DNA of 64,000 bases from Athripsodes cinereus (Eukaryota; Arthropoda; Insecta; Trichoptera; Leptoceridae). The DNA lies in assembly GCA_947579605.1 (NCBI GenBank), contig OX388312.1:24203313-24267312 (forward strand). Direction: 5' to 3'. Numbering within the stretch: the stretch's first letter is position 1; each line of letters opens with the position of its first letter. A program made the translations under genes and the position numbers. Below the pieces are notes generated by a model that was not told the origin of the DNA, searched no databases, and was given only the letters and a program-made list of their open reading frames with translations. Shown in pieces: positions 34,488 to 46,819 of this stretch.

Positions 34488-35460
34488 TATACCACGAAAT
34501 TAAATTGAGGAATTTTCCTATCTTACGATTATTCGGGACAGTGGGAAATATATATAACGTTTTTATGAGAATCGGTTTTAGGTTATTAGTGAAATATTTG
34601 TTAATAAATAAGATGCTTTTAATTTTATTATACAGGAAAACGACGAATATTTAAAATATTGCGCAGAAGATTAGTGATCGGCAGTCTAATGGTTCTATTT
34701 AGACATCCGAGTTGGAGGTCTGTGATTCAAACTTCGCCGTGGCATTAGGTTAGTTACCTACTGACTTGATCCACTTTGACAATTGAACTTAGTTAACAAT
34801 TGCTAACAACGAAAATTTTCGGAGGTTTATGTTCTTTATATACCCAAAATCTACCTAAAAAGCAATACTAGACATTTATTATTCTTGTATATTTCGGTAA
34901 AATGCATCTACAGCGAATATGCAAACGAACCTAGATGCTAAGGAACTTAAATATACCTATATAAGAATATTTTAGGAAGTTTGTAGGTATGTGTATATAT
35001 GTACGGCAATATTATTAATTTATCTTGCCAGTTGAGACTTTGTAATCGCACCCGTGACATAACAACGTTACCTGCGCTATATATTATATACTATGTACAA
35101 TCTACATACATCATAAGGAATATATGATGCCCTACTAAGTCCATACCCGTACGACGAGAGACACATTAATGTAATATATACTTTATGTATAAATATAATA
35201 TAAGACACACGTGAACATGTAAGTATATCTTCTTATATGTTATAAATATTACCCCCTGAACGGTCTGTCGTGAATTTTAAGGATGCCTTCTTGATCAATA
35301 TCTTCATTAAAATAATGGTCTAGTTTTTTCACAATATGGAATGGGTCATAAATATATGACTAAGCAGATTGTTAATATTTATTGCTAAAAAGAGGAAGAA
35401 CTTTATGTACCTATATCACTTGCAGTTGGACCAATACCTTTTTAAAATCTTTTTTTTTAA

Positions 35461-35886
35461 TAGACCATTAATGGTCACGTGGTCTTGTCTATGGATTTGC
35501 TTTTGCTTGGGGGGCAAACAGTCAGATTGCTCAAATCATCCTTGTAGGATGTTATGCCATAAGAGAAAAAAAAGAAAGTCAGACGACAAAATAATAACAA
35601 AATCGACACTGACAGTTTTTTTGATTATTAGGTATTCTTTAGGCGTTCCACCTAATATTGAGTAATTTTGTAATACTGACAGTCGGAAGGATAATACCGA
35701 CATAACAACGCTCTTCTTTGAAATAATTTACTATCTGAGATAGCATGTGTTATGGTACTTTATCTCTTTTCCACGCATAGTTAGAACTGCGCAGTTAGAA
35801 AGAGATACCACCTTTTTGTTTGTTTTGTTTTTGTTCCGTTGTGGACCTCCAAACATTTTTCTGTGACGTCATCCTTTAATGGTCTA
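35461..35886. mobile_element. TA-flanked MITE (mariner-like)
   Basis: The ends TAGACCATTAATGG and CCTTTAATGGTCTA are inverted complements with one mismatch, and TA at both ends fits a Tc1/mariner duplication. GTGACGTCA near the right end and GGTCACGTGG at the left are weak subterminal partners. The 426 bp encode no transposase; the frame 35369-35665 crosses the left boundary and is not a gene. Confidence 0.6.
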
Positions 35887-35934
35887 TATTAATGTAATTT
35901 CAAAACTACATTCGCAAAATTTTCAATCTATCTA

Positions 35935-36208
35935 TACCTTTATGGCATGTCTCAAGTGGGGTAAGCATAGAGAACGGAACGCTGTATAGATTTATTCTTA
36001 CATACTACTTTCGCTCATTCTACATTCATACAATATCTCATACACATCGATTTCTCGTACTTAATTCACGGCCGTCCTTGAGAATTTAATCCACATAATG
36101 TGACTGCGTTGAAAATGATTGTTGTATTGCATCGAACTATTTGTGATTTTTTTGTAAACGTTTAATGGCCTTGTGCCGTATATGTTATTAAAAATAAATA
36201 AATAATAA
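35935..36208 (+). repeat. R landmark followed by a LINE-like 3' tail
   Basis: TGGCATGTCTCAAGTGGGGTAAG (35943-35965) is the R start. From there a different sequence runs to TGGCCTTGTGCCGTATATG and (AAATA)n at about 36190-36208. A related end lies on the minus strand at 56869-56935. The two parts may be one element or a nested pair. Confidence 0.5.
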
Positions 36209-39200
36209 TCGAGCCACGTGGTTCTCGGATACCCGCGCTTCCCTACACTTTCTTTCAGAGAGGTATATCCTCTTTGTCATCCTTTCCTCATGTACCTATT
36301 TGTTCCACATGTCCAAACTAAAAGGAAAAATAAATTAAAGCGCGAAATAGAAATATTGAGTACGTAAACTGACATGACTTATTACATTTTGTAAGTTTTT
36401 TTTTTGTATTTCCTACTACCTAGTATAAATATTACTAGTAAATTTGTATGTCACTTTATGTGTTATGAAAACATATTTGAAACACCTAACCCCTCTACAA
36501 ACGAGTAAAGACAATGTAATTCAAATGATAACGAGGAGTATGTAGTAATGCGATTATTGTGACACGTACGTAAAATTATTATTCTTCCGCCATCTGTGTG
36601 AAGAAATAACAAGTATAATAATTATTGAAACTTACACATCACGTGATATTTTCAAACAGTTTACTAAAACCCTTTTCCGCGAAGTCCACAGTAAAATATA
36701 TACTTCTGATTTTCAAGCGCAATGTACAAAAACAGATATAACGAATAATACACTCAAAATAATCAATGCAGCGATGAGTTATGCCACCAAATTTAAATGT
36801 AACAAATCAGAGTAGAAGACTTATTCCTTGCCAAGAATTTCACGGAGATAAAAAGAAAAACAAGATCATTGATTTAATTTGTTTGCCGCTAACGACTAAT
36901 TTTCACGAATTTCATTGCTGGAATAGTTGTTATGCAGTAGAGAATAATGTACCTCGCATAAATAACATTCCGCACAGGATAATTGAGATTCGAAGCAGTT
37001 ATAAGACAATGCTTATAGCACAATAAAAATAATACCTCGAAAGACGGAGAGGAGCAAGCAAGGAAGGAAGACATAGGAAGAGGAATAACAATGCCTTATA
37101 ATAATACGATGACAAATGATTATGAAAATAAGGAGAAGGTACGAATGTCGGTGGGTGTTTGTATGGTAGGTAATGTATTATATAGAAAACAACAGCAGAG
37201 GAGAGAGCATAAAATAATATGATAGATGGTAATGTACTGCGGCAATAAGAGCTTGGTGTACTGCCATGTGGAAGATAGGTGTTGATCGGTATAACACAGC
37301 AGTGTGAACATTTGAAGCATCGCCATTAAGCATAAAAATATTATTTATCCTTGGATTTAAATCTGTTTATTTTCAGTATGTAAAATTAAGAGTGTGGAGC
37401 AGCCTTTTCAACTAGCAAATAACATGGACGTGGAGGCTTACGCCAGGAAGGACCCAACAGTGCAGTCAAAGAGATGAATATGAAAATCTAATGGTGATTT
37501 GATTTCTTTATTTGTTTTCTCGTGAACTGAAATAATTCAATGATAATTGATTATCAAATCTTTTTTATCTCAATTCTCTGGAGCTATTTTTTTTTACCAA
37601 TTTATATATTTATCAAATCAGTATTTTGAGACGAAGTTTAACAAAAATTGTTTTATATTCATCTAAATTCTAAAATTTAATCATAATGTTTGACAACAAA
37701 TTACTAATGTATTTCGCGTTTGACTTAAATCACAGAAATATTTTTAGGAAATAAAGGCGTAAAACATTTTCGTATTCAGATAAAAATTCTCGCATAATAT
37801 CCCGTACCTATTTTTGTATTGTTTCATTTTCTTGTTGGCATGAAGAGGACGATCTGTTAATCCGCTGGCTACCCCACTTCTGGGACATGCTGTGATGGTG
37901 TTTTATGTCATTGGTGTAGGTACGAGTAGAAAATGGTGGCAAATATATTCATATAGACGACGTATTTCAACAACGTGTTAACCCATAAAGTTGTAAAAAA
38001 CGTGTGCAACAATTAAAACCTAAAAACGATATTTTTGCATCGCTAAAATAATCGAGCAGTCAAAGTTCACTGATTCCCTGTAAAAGCTATATTTTTAAAC
38101 TCATTTAACTATTAATTTTCACCTCTTTAGCCCGTGTCTACCCACTGATGAATAAAAGTATTTTTGTTATCACGCTACTCATTATTTTTTGGCAATATCT
38201 TCCACCTGGTCCGTTTGAGAGTGATACTCGATACAAAACATAGATTATCTCAAATTTATTTCGGATGACTTGGCTTAAAACATGGTTGCATAATGCTATC
38301 CACATGGAAACGAACCTCCCTGCTATTTAAATAATAACAAAAGATAATTATTATATTCATTATTCACTCATTCAGACAACTAATCTACCCGCCTGTAACT
38401 CATTTATTCTCTGTGTAAACAAACCTTCAACATGGAGAGATTAAACAATAAATTTCAAAACGTATATAAAATAATCACGTAAATATTTTAATGTGTTCCT
38501 ATATATTATCTATGTTTATATATTTAATTCTCTATCAACACCTAGGTAAGAACTTATATCCTTGATTTTTTTATGTACAGTATGTGTTCTTAATTTATTA
38601 ACACAAAGGTGCTTTTGAGATGCCGATTCATATTAAATTTGTGTAGAGTAAACATCTTAATACTTAGACACATTTTGTCAAAATTTTGGTAATTTTATGT
38701 CATCATATTGAATTTTCCATGAGAGATAATAAAAGTAAATTCAGCACCAAGAATGAGAAAAACACAATTGAGATGGATGGACAACCTAGTAAGATTATGT
38801 CAGTGTGAATTAGATGCAAACTGCTAAACATCGGACAATGTGAAGAGTTAATGTGTTGTTTTCCATGTATTTTTTGTGTGTTTTCATTTGTAAAAGATGG
38901 ACAAGGGTACGAGATGTGATGGTTAAATCGTTGATGGTTAACATGTTGTTGAATATGGAATTTTATTGGATATATGAGTTGTAATACTGCAATGATGAAT
39001 GGAATTAAATAAATATAAAAAAATAACACTATAATATCTCACATGCACAACTATGTACGCACGTTTAATGTGCCTAACGTTATTTCAATAAAAAAAAAAT
39101 ATGAATAAAAAAATGGATGAATCCCGAGTCCAGGAGAAGCTGGAAGCGGATTGAGAAAAAATGTGTGAAGCCGCATTTATTCATCATTAATTCACTTTGA

Positions 39201-39264
39201 GTATACGAATATCGAACGGTATTTCCCATGTGTGAGGAAATCAGCGGGCGAACTGCAGGTTCAG
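36209..39264. other. AT-rich putative intron with one R fragment
   Basis: Positions 37855-37905 carry R in reverse (GCTGGCTACCCCACTTCTGGGACAT, GTGATGG). Positions 38750-38800 translate as RMRKTQLRWMDNLVRL, a possible RT remnant. The frames 36781-37026 and 38703-39029 are not recognisable. Confidence 0.45.
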
Positions 39265-39341
39265 ATGTTCAGGATGGGTGGCATACTTCATTGCTGAATT
39301 GCATACCTCATCGATGAATTGAAGATGTTTATTGTCTCAAG

Positions 39342-40102
39342 TGAATTGAAGGAAAAAATGAATTGAAGGAAATGATTGAAGAGCTACAACTAGCATCATC
39401 CCAAATTGGTCTTGAAATGAATATAGGTAAAACCAAAATCATGTCCCCGAAAAACAGCAGCATAACGATAAATGGGAAAATAATAGAAGCCGTGGATGAT
39501 TATGTTTACCTGGGTCATAAAATAAAGCTGGGCAAGGAAAATCAAACGGCAGAAATTTCTAGACGAATAGGATTGGGATGGGCTGCATTCTCAAAACTAA
39601 AATATATATTTAAAAATAATGAAGTCCCCATAAGTCTTAAGAGAAAACTTTACGATTCGTGTGTCCTGCCAGTAATTACATATGGGCTAGAAACTATGAC
39701 GCTAACACTTGCGAGCAAACGAAAACTGAGGTGTGTACAGCGTGCCATGGAGAGACAAATGCTAGGTATCAGCTTGAGAGACAAAATAAGAAATGAAACT
39801 ATCCGACAAAAGACAAAAGTCGTTGACGTTGTTGATAAAGTCTCCAAGCTGAAATGGCAATGGGCTGGTCATGTGGTAAGACGAGAGGATGGTAGATGGA
39901 CTTCCAGAATTCTTGTATGGAGACCATGGGAGGACAAAAGAAGCGTAGGAAGACCCCAAAAAAGATGGGTTGATGATATTGTCCAGATGATGGGGAAACA
40001 GTGGTATCGTATTGCTCGAGATAGGAAAATGTGGAAAAGTTTTGAAGAGGCCTATATCCAGCAGTGGAGAGAAGAAGGCTAGCAGTAGTAGTAGTAGTAG
40101 TG
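39342..40102 (+). mobile_element. 5'-truncated RTE-type LINE with 10-bp duplication
   Basis: TTGTCTCAAG flanks the insertion at 39332-39341 and 40103-40112. The element starts inside the RT domain and ends, just after its stop codon, in (AGT)n at about 40084-40101. A very short 3' UTR with a trinucleotide tail is the RTE pattern. The host site is a copy of repeat R, so the order of events is certain. Confidence 0.93.
39345..40082 (+). CDS. RTE-type reverse transcriptase, C-terminal third (partial)
   Basis: The frame is open from 39345 to a stop at 40080-40082 but has no native start. Translation begins in the RT palm/thumb (GLEMNIGKTKIMS, then DDYVYLGH) and continues through VLPVITYGLETMTL, LGISLRDKIRNETIRQKT, KWQWAGHVVRREDGRW, RPQKRWVDDI and a QQWREEG end. 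The catalytic YADD region lies upstream and is missing, so the product could not work. The lack of stops over 240 codons points to a fairly recent insertion. Decayed relatives are at 11785-12010 and 17153-17512. Confidence 0.85.
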   Translation: MEGKNELKEMIEELQLASSQIGLEMNIGKTKIMSPKNSSITINGKIIEAVDDYVYLGHKIKLGKENQTAEISRRIGLGWAAFSKLKYIFKNNEVPISLKRKLYDSCVLPVITYGLETMTLTLASKRKLRCVQRAMERQMLGISLRDKIRNETIRQKTKVVDVVDKVSKLKWQWAGHVVRREDGRWTSRILVWRPWEDKRSVGRPQKRWVDDIVQMMGKQWYRIARDRKMWKSFEEAYIQQWREEG

Positions 40103-40215
40103 TTGTCTCAAGATATTAACTAATACCTGCCTTTTCTTTTTACAGGGCACTCGTAAGTTTGCAGAAGAGAATGAGATATACCTATTCTTTGCCGGAGATT
40201 TTACGATACGGGACG

Positions 40216-42065
40216 TTTTTAAAGTCAATAATGATAATAATATTTCATTAAACAATAATGTTAAAGGATTAAACAAACAACGTGAAACAGGATATTAACA
40301 ACAATATCTATGATAAAAATATTCTCAGTACAAACTCCACCTCCCTCGAAGGATTTTTTTCAATGTTTACTTATTTGCTTAACTGACTGGGGGCGGGTTG
40401 ATCACGTACAAGTAGGTATATCATATTATTTTGATGAACAGATGGACTTAGACGAAACTCATTTCCTTTCTGTTTTGAGTAATCGAGGCACGCAGCGCGC
40501 GCCCTATCTGTTATAAAGACGTTTTGAAAGAGTGGAATACCTAGTCACTGCATGCGAAATATAAACCGTTCGTTAAAATTTATGTATCACTTTTCATCAG
40601 AGTTTCTTGTGGAAGTTCGTCATTATAGGACGGAAATAGTTGTATGTATTAGTAATATCCCACTCAAATTTATTTTATTCACCAGCCGGCTTTGAGACGC
40701 CAGCTACTGTCAACATCAGGCAAATATCCAATGGAAAAAAAATCCATTTGCCAAAGTCAACCAGATAATCTCAATTGGAACTCCATATTAATACAATGTA
40801 ATGTTGTGTAAAATACAATCTGAAGAAGCAAGAAAACCGTCCCAATGATTAAAAATTGGCTATAGGCTGACAAACAAGTTAATATTCTAAACATTTACAT
40901 TTGCCACACGACAAGGAAAACGACAATGTTTAAAGTCGATTACCAAATAAAACAATGGCAAGAGGAATTCCTCAATATTATTTTTTCGTCTTTGTTAAAA
41001 CTGTTTTTAAAGACAAAAAAAATTTTGATGTAAAAATAGAGTATTTACAAAACTCGAATTTTCAAGCGCCGAGTTCTAATATATTTAGTGTGCTTTATTT
41101 ATTTCGACTTGTTTTCCCTCTTAAAATGAACCTGTTGCTTTGTAGAAATGTGTTTTATGACTTATATAGGTCTCGAAAAAACTACCTACATCCATCTTAA
41201 AAAATGGCAAAACTACCATTACTCAGATGGGAATTCAAGAGTATATAATACTCAACCCATATATTGGATAAGTGAGCCCCTTGAGAATAATGACATGGTA
41301 CTTGAAAAACCCTTAATCACGCTGTGTGTGTTTTCGATGTCTGTATATTATATCATAACCTAAACAATTATTTACATTCATAACAGTAATTTAACCTTTT
41401 AAAAAACTGACAAAGGTTTTGGCTCTTATCTGTTAGATGAAATACAAAACAGAAGGCAAATGGGCCACAACTTGCTTGGGGGCAAAACTGCCCACGAAAC
41501 GATGTACAACATAATATTTAATTTCAAATTTAAATTATTGCTTTATATATTTCAAAATTTCATACTCAAAATCATTTGAAGGTCGTTCATCGCTTTTCTT
41601 TTTACACTATTCGTGCTTAATGTATTTCTCAAGTTGAAACTGTTAGTTTTAAACTTGAAACAAGTTTCTAACAAGAACGAGCGATTTCATGAATTATAAG
41701 AATAAAATTCATTAAAAAATTAAAATGGTAAATGCTCGGAGACGTTTAAAATAATACATACTAAGTGATAAAGTTATAACATTAGGAACTATTGGGCGAG
41801 TGCAAATTATAAAGACGATTTTTCAGTCATCTTATAAGTTTGTTTTATCAATTTCGCTTCGACAACTTCCGTATGTGTTATTACTCAAATTAACTTTACT
41901 AAATAAAATTAACTAAATTAACAAACTATTACTCAAAATAAATAGGTACTTATCTAGTTTTTGAGATATGTAATTTGATACACAATTTTGAAATAGACAG
42001 TCAAAATGATAACACAATCAATATTACGCTATAAAGTAAATTAGTATATTCCCTTAACCTTAGAT
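40216..42065. other. AT-rich putative intron, nothing recognised
   Basis: Open frames at 40310-40516, 40955-41200 and 41148-41363 carry no known domain and overlap each other. There is no clear repeat. Confidence 0.4.
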
Positions 42066-42195
42066 ACTATTTATTTATTTATTCATTTGTAACTGTATAA
42101 TTTTGATCACAATAAAAAAAAACAAATGTAGAGAAATGCATTCAAATAAAATAAATTCAATATACACAGGGCGAGTAATCGCAAAGATGCGATCA
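42066..42195 (-). mobile_element. CR1-type LINE 3' end fragment
   Basis: TTTATTTATTTATTCATTTG, AATGCATTCAAATAAAATAA and GGGCGAGTAATCGCAAAGAT align with 4867-4990 of the full-length LINE. The conserved ATCGC-loop-GCGAT hairpin is retained. Confidence 0.8.
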
Positions 42196-45100
42196 AAAAT
42201 AGAAAAAGAAAACAAATTATGATAAAACTTTAATAAAATATATAAAATGAGCATACATAATTATATGCATACACATATGGGTATCGAAAATATATATATA
42301 TAAAATATATACTCCATCGATACTATTTATTTTGAAAAGAACTACAACTTTTACGAGATAAAACTAACGAGGTGATCCATGAGACGGATAGGAGATAGAA
42401 GATCCTTGTCAATAGATGAAGAAACAGATGACTGAAGATAAAATAAATTAGAGTTCACAACCCTTAGATGTGTGATAAGATGAGACAAAGTTTAAGGTTT
42501 CATGTATATAACGATTGGGACAAGATATAAACAAAGTATACATATTGAAAGGAGGAACATATTCTGAGCATACTAAATATGAGATAATGTAGACAGATCA
42601 CAGGCTTGATTCTTATTTCTTAGCCCACAGAAAGAGTGGCACGACGATCTTTTTACATTTATGAATTAAAAAGATATTGAATTAGCTAACTTAATATTAA
42701 TCTGGTAAAAAAATCAAAGAGTGTAATATAGATAAAATCCCGATGGGACCACCGAACAATCACAATGGTTTGGTATCGTTTCCAACTCTACAAAGTAGAA
42801 GAACTTGTAATTTCGAATGTGTGTGAGTGAATATTTGAATAAGGTTTCAATAACGTACAAGATTCAATCTCAAATCGAAGCGCAAGATACGGCCTTTATT
42901 GTTTACATAACAGCCCGAGAAAATGTGATTATGCGTTTTGTAGACGTAGGTACTGACATATTCGATGGGATAGTGGAAAACATCATCTCTCAAGTGATCA
43001 AATGTAAAATATGTACTATGGAAAAGAAAAATTTACATGTGTATTACTGAACAGTTGTAGTACTATGAGAAAATGGGATGATCATTGTGATTGCTTCCAC
43101 TACACTTTTAAAAGTTGAGACAACAAGTAGATACTCTTACGCCGCATTGACAACTTAGAATGACAGTAATATTACAGAACTATACAGATTTCAGATCTAG
43201 TGTATTAGGTAAAAAAATATGCTGAAAATAGCGATGAATAATTACCGTTAGAACAAAGGTTAAGATTACCCCTCTGACTGCAGTCGTCAAAGAGACATTG
43301 ATAATTCCACTATTTTGAAGCTCTGCTGCTAAACTTCCACAGAAGAATTCTCAACAGTTTTTTTGGGTAATCATTGAATATGTTAGATCTTAAAACACAT
43401 TATTAATATTTGTAAAATAATGTGATATTAACAACATTTCTAATCATAAAGCTGCTTTTAATCGGTTAATTCTGTTACATAGTTAAGCTATTATGTATAT
43501 TATGTTGTAGTTATGCCTGATATACTGGTGATGTCAATACAGCTTTACCCGATGAACAATAATCCCAATAGTGGGTCGTATTAGGTATGGCTGTCGTACA
43601 GTGCTACAAAGCTTTCGTATTGTTTTCAATGGAACAGAAGGTAAATATTTTTGCAACCCTTGAGTACCCAAGAGTGAGAATGGTTCTAAGTGAAATCAAT
43701 ACGTCTATTCCATCTGAAGTAAACAATGAAACTGTGTTTTTTGTTTACTTCTTTATTTATACAGTAAACAACAGTAATAATAATAATTTTAATAATACAG
43801 TCAAAGAGTAAAGGAAATGAAAGGTTTTCCGGATACAGAAATTGAATTTGTGAGCGTTAAGACTACTGCTATGAGAAAGTGGTGTACTTACTTTATCTGC
43901 GAGTATTCTTTGTACCTTTTTTGCGGTAAAACGATACGATAAAAACAAAAATGTCTCAGATAAAAAAATAAAAGAAAAACAAACGAATCTCATATTTCTC
44001 TGTAGGAAATATTTGACACGTTTTCTTAATACCTACTTTTGTACTAAGTGGCCAGCTGACAGTGTGTTAATAATACCATTATGATATAATTCATCATCTG
44101 ATAATGTAAGAGAAGGATTCAAATAAACCTTAGTTAATGCAGGGAATTAGTTTTTGCATATTTAAATATATTAATTTTGAGATATTTAATATAAACACTA
44201 AATAGACACTCAACTTTTCACTATTGACTTTATAAATCTCGAGTATTTTCATCAAATTAGCTTGACATTCTCTGTTTTTGATGCTAGAAGTACTCAAAAC
44301 AATTATTAAAAAGTAATTCAATTGATTAACCCGATTTTGATACAACTGGATGAGAGATTGTAATGATAAGCCTTTTCAACAAAATAAAGATAAATATAAA
44401 AAAATAATTGATAAATTTAACAACAATAAAATAATGATATTAAATACCAATGGTTGAGATAGCTCTGCGATGTATATTTTGCCTTCGTTTGATGAACAGA
44501 TGATTTGATATGGTATAACACAATAACAATTTTACATGGAAAATAAACGAAAAATCTCTAGGTATCTACGTGTTTGCCACCCATAAACAGAATATCCTAC
44601 ATGTTAGGTTGTAAGCAGAGACCGTTCTTCACGCATTAACACATTGACGCACACTATATTTTGATATAGAAAGACATGATAATTTTGAAATATTTTTTAT
44701 CATGATCGCATATTTTCTCACCAAATCAATAATTAACGTAAATTTTAAACTCTGGTAAACATGACACTAATATCATTTTTAAAAATATATTTTCGAATTA
44801 TCAGGTAAGTTAGGTAGGTACTTAAATAAATAAGCACCTTGCGCCGTGTAAAACCTTCTAATGTACCTCAATTTGTAAAACTCGTGTATGACCTGACTGG
44901 TACGATTGTAGTGTCATGTGTAACAAGATACGACATAAGTGACAATAATACTACTGCGATAGATGTAAGTGCGTGTGTACACATAATAATACATAATACA
45001 TATACATAATAATAATATAAGGCATGTGTTTGATGTCGTGTAACTATACATACAACGTGAATGTGTGTATACGATGTCGTTAGCAGGTATGTACTTTAGG

Positions 45101-45329
45101 AAGTTTTCGTGAGGCAGGGATGAAAATAACATTTACATTAGGGATTGCGAAAAATAATAAGGAAATGCCAATTAGCTGAATATTTGAACACTTAAGATAA
45201 TATGTGTATGTCAATATAATAATGTGAGTCTCTTTCCACAAATAATGAACCAAATGGTCAAATTCTAGAGAATGGGTTGTAAAAATATTTCAGTAATCTG
45301 TCAAAATTTAAACACGATATTCTGTAATT
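42196..45329. other. AT-rich putative intron
   Basis: Positions 42340-42660 might be older 3' UTR of the adjoining LINE fragment, but no homology could be confirmed by eye. TTAACACATTGACGCACACT at about 44637 resembles a piggyBac-like end but has no partner. No exon is seen. Confidence 0.4.
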
Positions 45330-45475
45330 ATTATTTCTTTACTCATTCTTTACTGTACATTGATCACAACTCATATAAAATTTTAAAGAGAAATGCATTC
45401 AAAATAAATACAATCAATAAACAGAGGGCGAGTCTATCGGACAAGCGCGATCTCTTCCAATTAACCCATTTTTCA
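45330..45475 (-). mobile_element. CR1-type LINE 3' end fragment
   Basis: CATTCTTTACTGTACATTGA, GAAATGCATTCAAAATAAAT, AGAGGGCGAGTCTATCGG and GCGCGATCTCTTCCAATTAA align base for base with 4885-5003 of the full-length LINE. It is truncated after about 150 bp. The plus-strand open frame over it is a by-product. Confidence 0.88.
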
Positions 45476-45584
45476 TAGTGTTACGTTTATTAACACATTT
45501 TAAAAAGAAAGCGGTGCAATTCAGGGCTATAGTCACCTACAAACACGCCCACTGATGTGGGAAGGGCGTAATCCTGCAGACCTG

Positions 45585-45785
45585 AGGCCTGAGTCAACAA
45601 CACACTTTCGTCTCACATTCCCGCTCCGTTAGCGTTCGGGTGCAGACGATGTTGCAAGCAAGTGTCAATTTCGTTGCTAAGATACACAATAGTTACGAAA
45701 ATTAACACTTTGACGCACCATCGTCTGCACCCGAACGCTAGCGGAGCGGGAACGTGAGACGAAAGTGTGTTGTTGACTCAGGCCT
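45585..45785. mobile_element. 201-bp palindromic MITE, copy 3 (youngest)
   Basis: AGGCCTGAGTCAAC ends and arms of about 65-70 bp are nearly perfect (GCTCCGTTAGCG versus CGCTAGCGGAGC is the main mismatch). The inner part is also palindromic (AAGTGTCAATTTCGT and ACGAAAATTAACACTT). CTG at 45582-45584 and 45786-45788 is the 3-bp duplication. CpGs are intact, unlike in the other two copies. Confidence 0.93.
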
Positions 45786-46314
45786 CTGATGCTGAAAAAT
45801 AACAAGACGATATATGCCATCACCCCTTGAAGTATAAGAATGAAAGAAAATGAGCTTGTTTGAAAACCTGACTTAATGTGATAATAACACTGTTCAAAAT
45901 AACTGTGATGCTTTGTAATATTTCGCATGTTTAGAAGTAACGTTATAATGCGTGTTTACGAATTAAGTATCTTGCTTTGAGACCGCAGTGTAAATCATTC
46001 GACGTTCGACGGAATTACAGACTTCTCAGGGGCGGAAGAAATGGAGGGGCTACAGAACAAACAAAGTGAAAAAGAACACAACATTACAAACATTGTTTAC
46101 TGTAAAGACAAACAATACACAATTTCTTATGTGATATTACAAAAAATAATCACTAAACATAAATTACATTGTTGTAAGAGATTGTAAACCATAGGTTAGA
46201 GAAAAAAATGTTCTGTAATTTTCAAATCTTGGAACACGTTTATTGACTAAGGTTTAATCCATAGCTATTCCTTATAATAGGAAGACAATTCTCTGCGATA
46301 TGAATAGAATAAAT

Positions 46315-46475
46315 TAGCTCTGCTCTGGTTCAACAGTGGTGGAAGCAATCAGGACTGCGGTGTACCGGGAGGACTGAAGAACTATGACCAATCATGTAGT
46401 CATGACAAAAAGACAGACAGTTCAAAAACAGGTCACGACCCTCAGAATAAAGGAAAGTTACGCAGAAAAAGAATT
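46315..46475 (+). pseudogene. Probable RTE-type 3' end remnant
   Basis: GGTCACGACCCTCAGAATAA near 46431-46450 resembles the end seen after the RT frame of many insect RTE-like elements. The preceding sequence has broken frames only. Confidence 0.4.
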
Positions 46476-46689
46476 CATCTTGCTGTTTTAAAAGATGTTA
46501 TAACACATTCAAATATATAGATATTTACGACACTAAAACTACATAATATGCATTGAATTAGAAGTATTATAAGGACCTTATGCACGAGCTGTATTTTTTT
46601 TAATTTTGTTTATTTGAAACATTATATTTTGAATAATAAAAGGGTTTTTGCTTTCACATGAAAAATAGCTTTTTTGGTGGCTTTTATAA

Positions 46690-46819
46690 GGGTAATTTGA
46701 GTGCGTGTGAGGTGCGTGGTTCGATCCCAGGTGCCGGCAAACTTCCCTTTCATGGCACAAGCTTTTATCTTATTGTGAAAGGTATATAACAGAAAACCAG
46801 ATATATCTTAAAAAAAAAT
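46690..46819 (+). mobile_element. SINE A, internally deleted copy
   Basis: GGTTCGATCCCAGGTGCCGG (box B) is followed by the body and a short A-tail. The GGTTGTATTTGGGTTTATAA block present in other copies is missing between TATATAAC and AGAAAACC. Confidence 0.8.

Larger units (their letters stand above)
39265..40215 (+). repeat. Dispersed repeat R, split by an RTE insertion
   Basis: R runs to GAAGATGTTTATTGTCTCAAG (39341) and resumes at 40103 with TTGTCTCAAGATATT. It ends through CTGCCTTTTC, TTTACAGGGCACTCG and TTCTTTGCCGGAGATT. GGATGGGTGGCATACTTCAT is intact on the left, with a local duplication of the GCATACTTCAT block. Confidence 0.8.

Noticed and set aside
38703..39029. 108-aa minus-strand ORF
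   Set aside because: Hydrophobic AT-driven composition with no domain; the plus strand there looks more like an RT remnant.
44637..44660. Second piggyBac-like end (TTAACACATTGACGCACACT)
   Set aside because: No inverted partner with TTAA was found nearby.
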